Numbered from the stretch's first letter, positions 21,387 through 33,630 are shown. The stretch: 50,704 nt of DNA from Stemphylium vesicarium (GCA_004380135.1 QXCR01000252.1:1-50704); one strand, 5' to 3'. Translations and numbers: made by a program. Notes: generated by a model not told the origin, from the letters alone.

Positions 21387-23412
21387 GCCCCACCCGCTTT
21401 GGACCGTATTGATGAATTTTCCTATGTCGAAAGATATTTCCGTAAAATTGGTGGAGTTTTGCATAGCGTTGGGTTGTTTGCGGATGGACACTTCCGCCAT
21501 TGTTCCATATCTCTCGTTGAAACTGTCCACCACCACGGCTTTTTGCGTCAGCGACGCGATCGAGCCCTTTACTAATATTGAACCACTGGATGGCATTCTT
21601 ATGTAAAAACATTATTACTATAGACGCGTAGTTAATACCAATCAGCACCAACAATGCATTGTCGAGTACTTCATGTATATTATCTTCATGAATCGTGGTT
21701 GTCGTGAGCAGTTTCCACCGGCTAGTCAGAATTCACTGCCGGACAACTGCCCCGCTAGCTGCTGGGTCAGGCTATCGAGGGGCGGTGGGTACGGTGCATG
21801 TGCCGTCGGCCGCTACCGTAACTGATCCTCAATATGAGTGAGGCCAGACGGCCACAAATCGCAAATGCCGGATGACAGCCATTGATCCACCATGGTGTTC
21901 GTAGGCTTCCGGACCTCTGGGAGCGTTCACGCAGGTCTCCAGGGAGAAGGGGGCATGTCGGCACCGGAGAAGCAGCGATGCAGGGTCCTAAATTGGAGCG
22001 TCTTGATAAACACACCAAGGTAGTACCCCACCACGTTGTGAATACGACGCGACGCGAAGATTCCAACACGGCACTGGCCCTGGTCTCGCTGATGCATAAG
22101 CAGAAATTTCCTCGGGCGTAAGTGCTTGGAACGGGAAACAAGTCCTTGCCTCACTTACGATTGCCTCGGAAATAGGCGGCGCGATGTCACTCGATGCCGT
22201 TACTGGTGTTGAGGGATGCAACGACAGCAGCCGTGGAAGTGTGGATACTCCGCATAAGAGTGAGGATCGATGCCGCTAAATAGCCCTGCACGGCCCGCTT
22301 GGCCAGAGCCTCGGACCCCACCACAGCCATTCAACCTAACACGCCCTCACCCTCGCGCCTGTGATTGGCTGCTCTGGGCTTCAATCCTTCGGCGGACTTG
22401 AAGTGCATCGTACATCCAGAACGACGGCGGCGCGACAGGAATGCGTCAATGGCGCAGGCGGCCTAGTAATGATCTGAGTGCCATGGCTTCGAGTATTTGC
22501 TTGGTGGTGCTTGTTACCGCCCCCAAAAGGCTTGTCAAAAACGTCATGGGTGGGCTCGCCATCACCAACATTGCTCTGAGCAGCACGAAATCTGGGGACA
22601 AGAAGCGCACAAAGGGTCTAAAAAAGGGCCAGAGAGCAGGAATATGGGGCAGAGAGCAAGGTACAGACTCGAGACCTGCATCTGCACCGTGTCTCGGCCC
22701 AATAAGACGTTGATGCTTGTGCCGAAAAGGCTGGGATTTACTGTCGCGTGAGCTCCTTCCGGTCTTGGTGGGTCTTCAAAACCTTACCGTCTTCGCCGCC
22801 AACCGCCAACTATCCCCCCGCCGGAAGCGGCGGTCTCTACACTAGAATTTTCTTCGCATGCTTGGACCCTTTATAACCTGTAGCTTCGGCGTTTCTTACA
22901 ATGTGCAGCTTCGTTCATTCAAGTTCGCGCACTCTCTGCGCACCTGTCTTGTCCTCTCCGCCCGGCTGAGCGCGCAAAATCTTCTTCTCAGACCCTCACT
23001 TCCCATCTTCGGCTGTGACGGCAATCCTCACAACTGAAAAGTGCGCCACGAGCTTCAACGTTCGCGCATCAGCGAGCCGCGCATACAGTCGCCCGGAAAT
23101 AGTCTTACCATCGGATCGTCCGGTGCTATTACTAGGACCTGCCATTGCTCACTATCCGAGATCGCGCCGACCACTCAGAGGCCGCTCTCTCGAACGTGGT
23201 ACTGTTCTGCATTATACGTGGAACTACTGGGTCGCCATCAGCGCGAATTACCAGCATTTTTCGTCGGGCAATCCGCTCGATTGAATTGCAGACCAAGCGC
23301 ATATAAGCTTCGACCCTAACCCGTGGTTCTGGGCAAAGCTTCTTCCAGCCTTTTCACCACGAGAAGTATATAACATCGAGATTCTTTCATCTCGTGTTAC
23401 TTCTTCGTTACA
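21387..23412. other. 2 kb spacer, promoter of the phosphate-type transporter on its right
   Basis: No supported gene. Overlapping ORFs on both strands at 21767-22221 and 22441-22751 look accidental. Near the transporter there is a GCGCGCAAA element at 22970-22978 and a TATATAA at 23367-23373, about 40 bp before the start codon. I did not find a CACGTG Pho4-type site in this upstream region. Confidence 0.5.
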
Positions 23413-25480
23413 ATGGCCAACACACACGAGTCATCGCCAGATTCCATTCGGGATTATGGCGTTGCCGCTCCCCACGGACCCAATATGACTGGCGAGCACC
23501 GGGCTACTCAGGATCTCGACATTCGACCCGACATGAGGGAGAACGAGGCTAATGTCTTCCACGCTCTGCTTCACCCAGACGATCTCTACAATGCCGAGGG
23601 AACCTACTGGGCCGATTTACCCCTTGGCCAACGCGTCAGGTTTGTTGGACAGGTCGACGCACAAGAAGCCAAGGCTGAGGCCAGCTACTTCTGGGGCATG
23701 TTCAAGAACGACCCTCTTGCACCTCTTGGTCACTACTTCCGGACTTGCGTAATCCCTGGTGCTGGTCTTGGTCTAGAAGGGTAAGTTCACCTGTCGCCAT
23801 CATTTTCAACATGCTAACGAGTTTTCCAGTTACGTTCTTTTCTCCATCGGCAACGTCCGTCCTCTACTCAAGGCTGCTTTCCCTGAATGCTGGGACTCCA
23901 ACGAGATCTGTAACGAGACATGGACGCAGGCTATCGACTACCTCGAGATCTGCGGTATCATAGTCGGTCAGATTCTCGTCGGTGTTGTTGGTGACTGGCT
24001 TGGCCGTCGCTTCGGTCTCATCCAGGATGCCGTGATCATGTTCGTCGGTCTTCTCATGCTTACTGCTGCCTGGGGTGTTACTCAAAACGGCTGGGTCATC
24101 TGCTACGTCTGGGCTCTCTTTTTCTACGGTATTGGAGTTGGAGGCGAGTACCCCATGACTGCGACAGCCGGTATGGAGAACGCGGTCGGCTCTGGAAAGG
24201 TTTCTACCAAGGATGACCGTCTTCACCGCGGCAGGAAAGTCACCAGCGCTTTCCTGATGCAAGGATGGGGACAATTCTTCAACCAAGTCATCCTCATTAT
24301 CTTGCTCCTCATCTTCCACGGCGGTTCATCCCCACCTTACTCGAAGACTCTGGCTCAATGGACCTACCGTGTTTCGTTTGCCATTCCCGCTGTTGGCACG
24401 CTCTGGCTCGTCTACTTCCGTTACTTCAAGATGAGGTCTGCCTCCAAGCAGCTCATGCTGTCCAAGAAGAAGACCAACGTCACCGGGTATGATGTCAAGT
24501 CCTTGAAGCTCACTTTTACATACTTCGGTCCCCGTCTTCTAGCTACCGCTGGAGCTTGGTTCGCCAACGATGTCTTCTTCTACGGAAACAAACTCTTCCA
24601 AAGCGAGTTCATCAGCATCATTACGCCAGGCAACAAGTCCGTTATGACCGGCTGGTTGTACAACTTGATCAACGTTGGTGTATCACTGTGCGGATACTAC
24701 CTCGCCTCGCTTCTTATCGACAACAAGCTTTACGGACGCAAGTGGATGATGATTGTCGGGTTTATGGCCGACTTTGTTCTCTTCATGATTCCTGGTTTTG
24801 CTCTCGACTACTTCACTTCGGTCGAGCATGTCCACGGTTTTCAGGCCATGTACTTCCTATCTTCGTTCTTCAACCAGTTTGGTCCCAACAGTGTGACTTT
24901 CCTCGTCGCCGCGGAGGTCTTCCCTACACCTGTCCGCGCTACAGCCCACGGTTTCAGTGCTGCTTGCGGTAAGGCTGGTGCGCTCCTCGCAGCTGTCCTC
25001 TACAACTACATCGACACGCAGACCAAGTTCTACTTTGTCCCCTGGTTCGGTCTTGCTGGTGCTCTTCTCACCCTCCTCTTCCTTCCCGACACCACCGGTC
25101 TGGATCTCAAGGAGCAGGAACGCCGATGGGCATACATTCGTGTAGGCAAGGAACATGAGTACCACGGCATCGCTATCCACTGGAAGCATCTTTCCTGGTG
25201 GGAGCGCTTCCGAGGCCAGCACAAGGGCTACGACGCGAAGCTCGACTACGAACAAAAGATCGACGAAATGCGGGCCGATTGGGTCGAACGCCAACAGCAC
25301 AAGTTCTCCGAGAAGCACGGCTGGGAAAGTGCAGAGGCCGACGAGGACGACCACATGGATGTACACAACTACTTCAAGCGTACCACTCCTGGCTCACCCA
25401 AGGGCCCTGAGCCCATGATGGCGCCCAAGTCCGTTTCTGAGAGTGACTCTGCGGACGAGATTAGCAGAGAAAAGAACTAG
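23413..25480 (+). CDS. MFS transporter, fungal inorganic phosphate transporter-like
   Basis: Exons 23413-23780 and 23830-25480 (672 aa); the 49 bp intron GTAAGT...CTAACGAGTTTTCCAG joins GLEG to YVLFSIGNVRPLL. The protein has ~12 hydrophobic segments. The MFS loop 2-3 motif is GDWLGRRFGLIQDA, and other conserved stretches are GIGVGGEYPMTATAGMEN, SAFLMQGWGQFFNQ, TEAxxxFP-type VAAEVFPTPVRATAHGFSAA and LPDTTGLDLKEQERRW. These features place it in the phosphate:H+ symporter-like branch found in Pezizomycotina, distinct from the Pho84 branch, whose DAYDLF motif is absent. The long N-terminus (about 110 residues, MRENEANVFHALLHPDDLY) and the cytosolic tail are family traits. The substrate is inferred from family membership. 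The start is the first ATG after a TATATAA. Confidence 0.9.
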
Positions 25481-28390
25481 TGTAGATACGTCCATGGATC
25501 AGACTACTCTGGATAGGAGAAAAATGTCATTTTTAGCGTTCCATTCTTTCACAGCATCACACCGGCGTTTCGCATCACTTGCTCGCAGTGCAACCGCTAC
25601 TAGTATATACCACAATAATCGAGATGATATCTGATGAACCTATTTTCGCACGTTCCGAATTTGCGGTGTACCTTTCCCTCGGTGTGACGTGTTGAGTCGA
25701 TAGCTTTGCAGAATGGAATCAATGCACTGAAAAGCAAGGCTGCTGTTTTTCTCGAGGCTTTTCAACAGTCTCGGCAGAAGGAACGACCAGTAGTCGAGCA
25801 AGCTTTGACACTACTCCAGACCAGCGGTGTTGAGCTGTGTAACACCAACGGCCAGACTTTGCTTTGTGCAACACGGGGAACATTTTTTCTTGTGCACAGT
25901 TCTGCGCCCGTCCCCCGGTCGGATCATCATCCCAAGCCACCAGCGTCTACCGGAGATCCAGCAAAAACGGCCGACTGGAACGATGCGGCCAGCCTTGACG
26001 TTTGACAATCATGGCACAACAGCAAGATAAGCCGCTCACACAGACACAGACCCAACTGCCGCTGACGCCCCCCGTCCCCCTCTTCCCCAAACTCACGTAC
26101 CCCGAAGGTTCGCGGCATAAGGTGTTTCAGGCAGTGAGTTGCGCAAGCGCGCCCCATCCAGCGGCATCGTATCGCACCCACCCACGTTTGTTTCTCCACG
26201 ATTGCATTGTGCGTGCGCTGCGTTGATGTTGAGCGTTGGGCGCGCTGGGGTGGGCTTTGCATTGAGTTAGGTGCGTGAGCGCAAAGCACGAGCACGAAGC
26301 GATGGAAGGAGCCGCAACACGAGATATTAGCATGATCTGGTAGTCCGGTAGTCAAGTTAGTCTAGCCAGCGCAGCAGATAAGAAAAACAACAACACGCTG
26401 AAGAACAAGAGCATAGATGTCGTAGTAATATGGTTGACATGTCTGGTCTGGACACAATGGGGGGAAAATAGAACGGGGTGGGGTTCCTGCGCAAGTTCTG
26501 ATTGTGCAGGAAAAAAAGCAGGGTGGATGTGCAAGGTACGGGGTGGAAGAAGGATAAGGAACAAGAAAGAAGAGTAGCGTGACGGGTTTCCAGCTGGGCA
26601 GGCCCGTTTTGCGGAAAATCTGCGCGAGCGGAAAACGGGTGGTGGCTTGAACGGCGGCTGGCTTTCATTCAACGTTCGCCGCTGGGAGTCACGCCCTCGC
26701 ATCGTCAGCGCGTGACTTGGAGGGCTGGGAGAAGAGAGAAACTCAATCTTGCGAGACAATCTTCGAGGACGGTTTCGACGTCATGATCACCTCCTTATCG
26801 CGGCAAGAAATCATGCGAAACGAGATTAGCAGCATGGGATCGGAGTTTGTTGCGAATTGGGTGTTGGGGTACTGCTTGCTTGCCCTCGCGTAGTCCGGAG
26901 ACATGGCGTGACGGGACCTGGGGTGTCAGGTTTGCATGCATTTAGCCTTTTCAGCCCCAATGTAGGTACAGATTGCAGCTTGGATTGCAGTTTCAATATA
27001 TTGCGCGCTTGCGAACCCATGACCTTGGTTTGGAGAGGACGAAGACAACGTCCGCCGGGCAAAGGCATCATTTTGGGTGCTAGTGCGCTTGGTTGCATGT
27101 GACGATGCAAGGGACAGTGGTGAGAGCGAGGCGATTGCGCACACCATGTGACATGCAAGGACAATAGCGACAGAGAGAGAGAGAGCAAAGATCACGACGA
27201 GGCTGGGGGGGGGAGAATGTTACCAAGGACATGGGGACACGCGTCGCCATGCCATGGTCAAGGGGAACGGGCAGCAAGTCTTTCATGCGGGCTCGAGCAA
27301 AAGCAAGAACATCCTGATGACTGAAGATGGCTATTGACATGCGTTGGCTAGGTTACTTAACTTAGCACTTGTCGCAAAGCGGACAAGGGCCTAAGAAAAG
27401 AAGAGGCGACGAAGGGACGCGAAACACGGCCAAACAACGATGTGCAGTCAAAGTTACCCCAACAATAACCTTTTGCGGCGAGCGAGGCAAGCAGGACGGG
27501 GCAACGATCAACGATTACAGTGGCCGTCGACGAGGGTCGAGCCGATCGAATTGCGAGGGCCCTGCCCCTGGCACTATGGGTGCTAGTGGCACGGCCGCTG
27601 GGCGGGAAGGCGTTTGCTGGCGTCGCGATAAGCTGAGCACAAGCGAGTTGTAGTGGAGAGATGTTGCGTGGCACCGCTACAAGCCGTCGTCAGACTTTTT
27701 TTCCAAGTGACGGGTCTGCTTGCGTGTTGCGAAAGAGGCTGGGTCTTCTGATGGGGGGTAGTGGGTGGCGGTGGTTAAGTTTGTGTGGTGCTTGTTACAC
27801 GTCGTCGTCGACGGCTGCTCCCCCAATCGCATCGAGGCGCGCATGTCAATCAAAACGAAGCATTCGGCGCAATTCAGCCACCCAGACAACAAGGGGACTA
27901 AGGGCTCGCCCAACGGTTCAGGTGGGTTTACTTGGAAAAAGGCGGCTGAAATTCTTGGAACGATGCTTGTACATGTGCCAATCGAAGGCTGGGTCGGCGT
28001 CCGTGCGCTGTCTAGGTTGGTCTACCACGCTCATTCACACTTTCTCCCTCACTGCTGGCGCGTGCTTGCCGGCGAAACACACGGGCGCCCGCCTCGCTGT
28101 CCCCTTCCAGGCGATTCAATGCACAGGGCAATTACCATTGGGTGGGCCGGGGCCATTGCGACACCCAACAGGCAGACGCAACCCTTACGCCTCCAGCAAA
28201 TAAATAGAACGCTCACCTTGCCTTTCTGATTTTCTCTCCTCATCCGCTCCCGCACAACAGTTTCTACCCGCACATTCCAGGCAATCAGATTCTCGAGTCG
28301 ATCATCCAGTCGCTATCTTCAGTCAATTTCTACATTAGCAACTACATCTCTAATCCTCTCTTCCACCACCCACCCCACCACATAATCAAG
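25481..28390. other. 2.9 kb spacer before the small secreted protein gene
   Basis: No certain gene. It contains a short (GA)n run near 27173-27186, a G-run at 27205-27213, and an AATAAATAG sequence at about 28198-28206, some 190 bp before the next start codon. After that the strand becomes C/T-rich, as in a fungal 5' UTR. Apart from the weak candidate at 26011-26330, ORFs overlap on opposite strands without recognisable content. Confidence 0.5.
26011..26330 (+). other. possible very small two-exon gene (about 60 aa)
   Basis: ATG at 26011 begins MAQQQDKPLTQTQTQ, continues LPLTPPVPLFPKLTYPEG and SRHKVFQA, and then meets a strong donor GTGAGT at 26134. A possible acceptor GAGTTAG ends at 26270 and would add VRERKARARSDGRSRNTRY and a stop at 26328-26330. 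The first exon looks like real N-terminal coding sequence with a Pro-rich stretch. The branch point and acceptor are weak and I recognise no family. The unspliced frame ends at 26226. Confidence 0.25.
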
Positions 28391-28967
28391 ATGCGTTTCT
28401 CCATCGCCTCCGTTGCCATCATGGCTGGTCTCGTCGCCGCTGTTCCCCAGTACAGCATCCAGCCCATCTCCCAGATCTCCGACGGCCAGATCCAGGCTCC
28501 TCCTGCCACTAGCGTCGCCGTCCCCGAGGTTCCTGGAGCTTCTGAGACTCCCATGTCCTCTGGCGCCATGGTCCCTAGCATGTCTGACATGACTAGCACC
28601 GTTGCGGGTAAGTTTAGCTACTACAGTAGTCCCTCACTAATCTACATGATACTAACTCAACACTCTAGTCACTGAGACTGCTTCCGTCACCTCTGTTGTC
28701 GTTGTCCCCACCGCTACCCCCGTTGCTCCCTCCGGCTCAATGGTCACCCCCATCGTCAGCGGAAACTCCACCATGCCCGCCGGCACTGGCTCCGCCTCCG
28801 AGTCCGCCTCATCGACCGCTTCTGCTGATGAGTCTGGTGCTACATCTGACGTCGCTGGCAGCGCTACCGAGAGCGCCGGTTCTCCAGAGTCCACTGGTGC
28901 CGCCGCCGGCAACATGGTCTCCTTCGGTGGCCTTGTCTTCGCCATCGGTGCCGCCGTCTTCGCTTAA
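28391..28967 (+). CDS. small secreted Ser/Thr-rich protein, probable GPI-anchored cell-surface protein
   Basis: Exons 28391-28607 and 28669-28967 (171 aa); the 61 bp intron has GTAAGT and ACTAACTCAACACTCTAG. Residues 1-18 form a signal peptide (MRFSIASVAIMAGLVAA, cleavage near AVP). The mature part is rich in Ser, Thr, Ala, Val and Pro with no cysteine, for example SASESASSTASADESGA. The C-terminus, GAAAGNMVSFGGLVFAIGAAVF, has the small-residue/hydrophobic pattern of a GPI signal. This fits a cell-wall or plasma-membrane mannoprotein. It is isolated, with a 2.9 kb upstream spacer and a C/T-rich leader, often seen in strongly expressed fungal genes. No enzymatic domain is present; an effector role is possible but not supported by anything specific. 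Confidence 0.8.
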
Positions 28968-30467
28968 ATGCATCACGAACACCATCATCAACTCTTTCCC
29001 ATTCACGATATACCAACAACCTCCTCGGAGTAATCACGACTAGGAGTTGTAATTGTTCTTGTTCGAGCACAAAACGACTACGGAGTAACCCCTTGTTTTT
29101 TCTTTGGAGCATCACCATGGCGGGGGTCTAATTATTTGGGGAAATCAGGCGCGCATTCAAATCAGGGTTTGGGGCATCATCATGACATCCTTACACATTA
29201 ATGCGACACATGTCTTCCCAAGGGGATAGGTTTTGGAACATGACATAGGTCAGTTTCCTGTTTATAGATAGTTAATTACACACAATCAAGAGAGCCTTTT
29301 GGGCGCGTTGCCGAGAGGCTTCGTTGTCACAAAAGAGAAAACTTCTGTTCCAATTCGCATTCTGTGATCGCCATCGTTGAGCATCCATTCATTCAATGAA
29401 CTACTGCCACCCCATTCTTCGCACGTCAGCACCAGCGCCGTCGTGTCCCTGACGATCACCTCTTTGCATGCATCCATCTGCATGTAAGATAATCGCCGGC
29501 CTACGGCCCCCCTCCCCTACCCACTAAACCATTCATCCCCGTCCATTGTCGTCGTCACCAAGGATCGTTTGCATCCCATCATCATCCCCACCCTTTGATA
29601 AGATGAAATGAGATGAGACAGCGGTCCGGTCCAGAATACGAGACGCAAGCAAGTGTAAGCGCCATTCCGCTAGCTTGTCGCGCGCTATATGGTTAGGTGG
29701 ATAGGTAGAACGAAGGAGGGGCGGAAGGGCGGAAGCTATGGTATGCCATGTTACATCGCATCGCATTACATTACACTGCGCAGATGGATCGATTGGGCAG
29801 GCAGGGCTAGATAGCATGGTTTGGTTTAGTCTGATGTGGGAGGATCAAGGGTCATTTTAGTCCCGATCTTGGGTCGTGGAATGTTGGTAGAGGTGGAGAT
29901 GGAGATAAGAAGGGGGATGGAGGTGCGTCTCAACAGAATAGAGGATTTGAGAAAGAAGGTATGAAGTTTACGAGGAGAGAGGAGAGGATGTAATGATGAG
30001 AAGCATGACGATGATGATCGCAATGGTAATCGTCGTCGTCATGCTTCTCATCATTACATCCTCTCCTCTCTCCTCGTAAACTTCATACCTTCTTTCTCAA
30101 ATCCTCTATTCGTAGTCTTGCAACCAACGTTACCCTGACGTCCATCTACATACCCACAAACTATTTCCCCTCCGCAGTAGCAATGGTACAAAAGTCAACT
30201 AAACAACCTGCATACAATGCGCTGTCAAACCATGTCATCTCCGTCGTTTCCGTCGAGGTCTATTCATTCTAGTCCTTTGGGGGTACTTTGGTACAACGCA
30301 CGTCAGACAGCATATGGGGCAGCGCGGCTCTATAGACGTACGCCACGCTAAAGCGACTGTAACTACAAGCGCGAACATTGTTATCCGGAGGAAGATGCGA
30401 GTGGAGGTGGACGGTGGTCAACAGGGTATCATTCTTCTCAATCTAACTAATTGTGGGTGTTTTTTCT
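28968..30467. other. 1.5 kb spacer between convergent genes
   Basis: The 3' flanks of the secreted-protein gene (plus strand) and NOC4 (minus strand) meet here. No ORF is supported. The outstanding element is the palindrome at 29936-30111, listed separately. There is a run of short CATTAC/CATCGC units near 29753-29778. Confidence 0.55.
29936..30111. repeat. long near-perfect palindrome (83 bp arms, 10 nt loop)
   Basis: The left arm 29936-30018 and right arm 30029-30111 are reverse complements with only two mismatches, both beside the loop (GATGATGAT against GACGACGAT). The loop is 30019-30028 (CGCAATGGTA). The arms are purine-rich on the left and pyrimidine-rich on the right. Identity ends abruptly at both outer edges, with no visible target-site duplication. 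It lies in the spacer between the secreted-protein gene and the 3' end of NOC4. Confidence 0.92.
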
Positions 30468-32221
30468 TCACCTTGCTTCGATAACATGTGTGAGAAGCTG
30501 GCCCAGCGGGTTCAAGCCTTGTTCGTCAGAAGTAAAGATGCGCTTTGGGATTTCGAATTCGACTTCTGGTTCCTTCTTCAGGTCGCGGTCTAATTCCACG
30601 TCGAGGAGCTAAAGACACTATCAGTATGCATTCGGAGTAGAGAGAGCAGGCCAAACTTACAGCAGTGTAGGAATGGTCTAAAAAGTCCTCTAGGTTGTAG
30701 GCGCGCTTTGTAAACTGCTCGGCGATGATCTTGGCTAGTGTTGCAACATTGGGGTGGTAATGCGACTGCAGTGCTTCCAATTCCCACACGCTGCTCTCAA
30801 TGGCATTTGTGAGTAGAGGGTCCGACTCGTCCATGTCGAATGGGTCGTCCATGCCTTCCTCTTCTAGCTCTTTTTTCAGCGCGGGATCCCGGATCTCGCG
30901 GTGCATCATAAAGGTGCAGGCAGGATGTCGCTTGAACATGTTGTAGACCCAGGGTATTACGACGACGACACCGGCTGGTGGGCCGTGAAGTGCTAGACGC
31001 GAGAGCCGCTTGATGAAACTTGCGACGAGGGTGGCGGGTAAATGGGACGAGGACATGAAGGTATCTAGGAGGCGGAAGAAGCGCGATCGGTGCTTCGAGT
31101 GTAGGAGGCCGTCGTCGAGGAGCGAGTAGAGCTTGAGGTAGAAGGAGGGGTAGTCTAGGTTCTTCTCCGAGATTAGGTAGTAGATTCCTGAGAGTGCGAG
31201 CAGCGATGTCGCGCCGCCCACGTTGTACGAGTCGGTCAGGAAATCTGACAGGATCTCAGGCTGTTGGAACCATGGCGCAATTTGGTAGGAAAAGGTGGTC
31301 AGGATAGACTTTCGTTGCTCCTTTGAGAGACCTGCGCGCATAGTCGCCAACCAAGCTGCCTGAGCCTTTTCCTTGTATGCTTGGAGAGACGGGATCGGGC
31401 TCTTCCCTTGTACCTTGACGTAAAAGTGTTGAATCTCGGACTTGGATTTGGGGACTTCGCTGAGCATGGATAGGAGGGACATGCTGTTGGCGGCTACCAG
31501 TTGTCGTGTGGTGATGTCCAGGTTCTCGTCGAGTGTGTTTCTAGGTGAGTTAGTAGATGGTTATAACGTGGACCGACATCTGCACTCACTTGATGGTCTG
31601 GAATGTCTGGTATCGAATGTCGTCGAATTGCTTGAGATACTTTTCTGCAAACTCTTCGCGATTCAGGTCGTCGAGGGGGAGACGGAGCAAAACGTCAACA
31701 AGGCGAGGCAGCGGTCCGTTCTTGATCTTGTAGTCCTTTTGCGATTTTGCTTCCTCATTGACCAATCGCATAACCAGTGTAAGCGCAACCGACTGCTTTG
31801 GCGGGTGTTCGCTGCGGAGGAAATCATCAAGGAGCACATTGCAGAGCTCACGGTAGCGCTCCTTCAGCCACGATACAATGACTAACTCTGCCTCGCTCAT
31901 GCCTTTGCTCTTCACCATGTCGCCCGTCACCAGCAATCGCGAGAAGACCCGGCAGAGGGCAACGGCAGCAAGTATCGGTCCCTCATCTTCGGCGTCCGAT
32001 TGCTTCGCTCGTTGCAGGAGAGTGGCGATGTTGTTGTAGTGTTTTCGCGATTCGAGGATCTGGGCTTCGAGCTGCACAATCTCGGATTGGATGTCTTCGC
32101 CTTCGCCGTCGTCGCTGGGGGATTTGCGCCGGCTCTTGGACTTGGTTTCGCCGCGCTCCTTGGTGCTTGGATCCCTTTTCCGCTTTACACCAGACATACT
32201 GGCCGACTTTGTGCCCGGCAT
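30468..32221 (-). CDS. NOC4: nucleolar complex protein 4 (Noc4), small-subunit ribosome biogenesis
   Basis: Exons 32221-31590, 31540-30661 and 30608-30468 (550 aa, close to the ~550 of yeast Noc4). Introns are 49 and 52 bp, with a CTAACTCACCTAG acceptor in the first. The N-terminus is basic (GVKRKRDPSTKERGETKSKSRRKS). The CBF/Mak21-type region appears in the C-terminal half: SYNVGGATSLLALSGIYYLI, DYPSFYLKLYSLLDDGLLHSKHRSRFFRLLDTFM, SFIKRLSRLALHGPPAG, and FMMHREIRDPALKKELEEEGMDDPFDMDESDP. In yeast, Noc4 with Nop14 takes part in maturation and export of the 40S precursor within the SSU processome. The start at 32221 (MPGTKS) is preferred over the in-frame ATG at 32302 because Noc4 proteins begin close to the basic stretch. 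It is divergent from ATP synthase subunit 4, with 212 bp between start codons. Confidence 0.93.
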
Positions 32222-32433
32222 CTTTCTCTTTAAAAAGCCCCCTCTGGTGGTTGTGGTGTGAAATCTGCGCGCGCAAAAAGTTGGCGACCTCAAAAAGTTC
32301 AAGGGCCGGCCGGGCGAAGTTCGGTTAGCGCATCGGCGTCGGTGCTTGGCTCAGGTTTGGTACGCAACATCACGAAAAGCTAGCTTTCGACGACGACCAG
32401 CACCCCCCAACTCCCCACTCTCATCAGACAGTC
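32222..32433. promoter_or_regulatory. shared promoter NOC4 / ATP4
   Basis: Only 212 bp separate the two start codons, so both promoters must overlap. It contains GCGCGCAAA at 32269-32277, CAAAAAGTTGG at 32274-32284 and CAAAAAGTTCAAGG at 32291-32304. The last two, read on the minus strand, lie about 55-85 bp before the NOC4 start. The side facing ATP4 becomes CCCC/CT-rich. No CCAAT or TATA box is evident. Confidence 0.6.
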
Positions 32434-33276
32434 ATGGCCTCACGTCTTGCAAGGAGCGCGGTCGGTGAGTAGCAGCTTTCCGATGACCTGGCGATGCCAT
32501 TGACCCCATTGCTCACCCACAACAGGCGCCGCCCGTCTCCGCCCAGCGCTTCCTCTCCGCGCCCTGCCCTCCATCAGCGTCCAGGCCCGCTACAACTCCA
32601 ACTTGCCCCAGGAGGACCCCAAGAAGAAGGCTCAGACCCTACTCGACTCGATACCCGTCCCCGGAAACAGCCCCCTCACCAAGGCCGCTGTGCTCTCCGC
32701 CGGAGCTGGTCTTTCCGTCGCCGCTATCAGCAACGAGCTCTACGTCGTCAACGAGGAGTCCATTGTCGCTCTCTCGCTGCTGACCATTTTCTGGGCCGTT
32801 GCCAAGTACGCCGGACCTGCGTGGGGAGACTATGCGCAGCAGCAGGTGGACAAGATCTCGGGCATCTTGAACTCTGCCCGTCAGGACCACACCACCGCTG
32901 TCAAGCAGCGCATCGAGAGCGTTCAGGACCTCAGCAGCGTCATTGACATTACCAAGACCCTCTTCGAGGTTTCCAAGGTGCGCCAGTCGGACCAGGAGCA
33001 GTGCGGGGCAGCAGACTGACCATTCTACAGGAGACCGCCCAACTCGAGGCCCAGGCTTTCGAGCTTGAGCAGAAGACCGCCATCGCCGCTGAGGCCAGGT
33101 CCGTCCTCGACTCGTGGGTCCGCTACGAGGGCCAGGTCAAGCAGAGGCAGCAGCGCGAGCTTGCAGAGTCCATCATCGCCAAGATTGAGAAGGAGCTCGA
33201 GAACCCCAAGACCCTCAAGCAGATTCTTGACCAGAGCGTCTCTGACGTTGAGAGGATCGTCACCCAGAAGGCATAA
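32434..33276 (+). CDS. ATP4: mitochondrial F1Fo-ATP synthase subunit 4 (subunit b), peripheral stalk
   Basis: Exons 32434-32464, 32526-32977 and 33031-33276 (242 aa). The first exon codes for only ten residues plus one base. Splicing gives MASRLARSAVGAARLRPALPLRALPSISVQARYNSN, a classic mitochondrial presequence. Next come PQEDPKKKAQTLLDSIPVPGNSPLTKAA and two close membrane segments (AVLSAGAGLSVAAIS, SIVALSLLTIFWAVAKYAG). A long charged helix ends ILDQSVSDVERIVTQKA. This is the fungal Atp4 pattern. The protein links Fo to OSCP in the stator stalk. Intron 2 has the donor GTGCGC. The gene is head-to-head with NOC4. Confidence 0.95.
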
Positions 33277-33630
33277 GCGACCTAGAGCATCCATCGGCCA
33301 AGTTTAACCCATGTTACATAAATCTGTGCAATAGTAGGCTCGTTCAATATAGAGTACCCTAGGCTGGGGAAATGGCCCAATCAATCTCATTGTGTCTTCA
33401 GTCAGTGCTCTCTGGCCATTCACTTGATTGCCCATATCACAACCAGTGAATGACGCAACCCATAACGGGTTTGCTTGTCGCGAATCTTTTGCGCTAGCCA
33501 TATTTCGCATAAACGCCTCTAGAGCATTTACATGTATATCTCCAGCTACCGCCGCAGTCGCGTCTGACGTGTTGTCTTCAACTGCTTCCCGAACACTCTC
33601 CTTACCAAAAGCGCCGGATCTGTCAACAGC
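33277..33630. other. spacer between ATP4 and a 2EXR gene
   Basis: About 350 bp holding the ATP4 3' region and the promoter of the next gene. A plus-strand ORF 33428-33637 overlaps the next start codon in another frame and has no recognisable content. Confidence 0.5.

Noticed and set aside
24857..25366. 169-codon minus-strand ORF
   Set aside because: Antisense to the MFS transporter exon; it has no independent signals.
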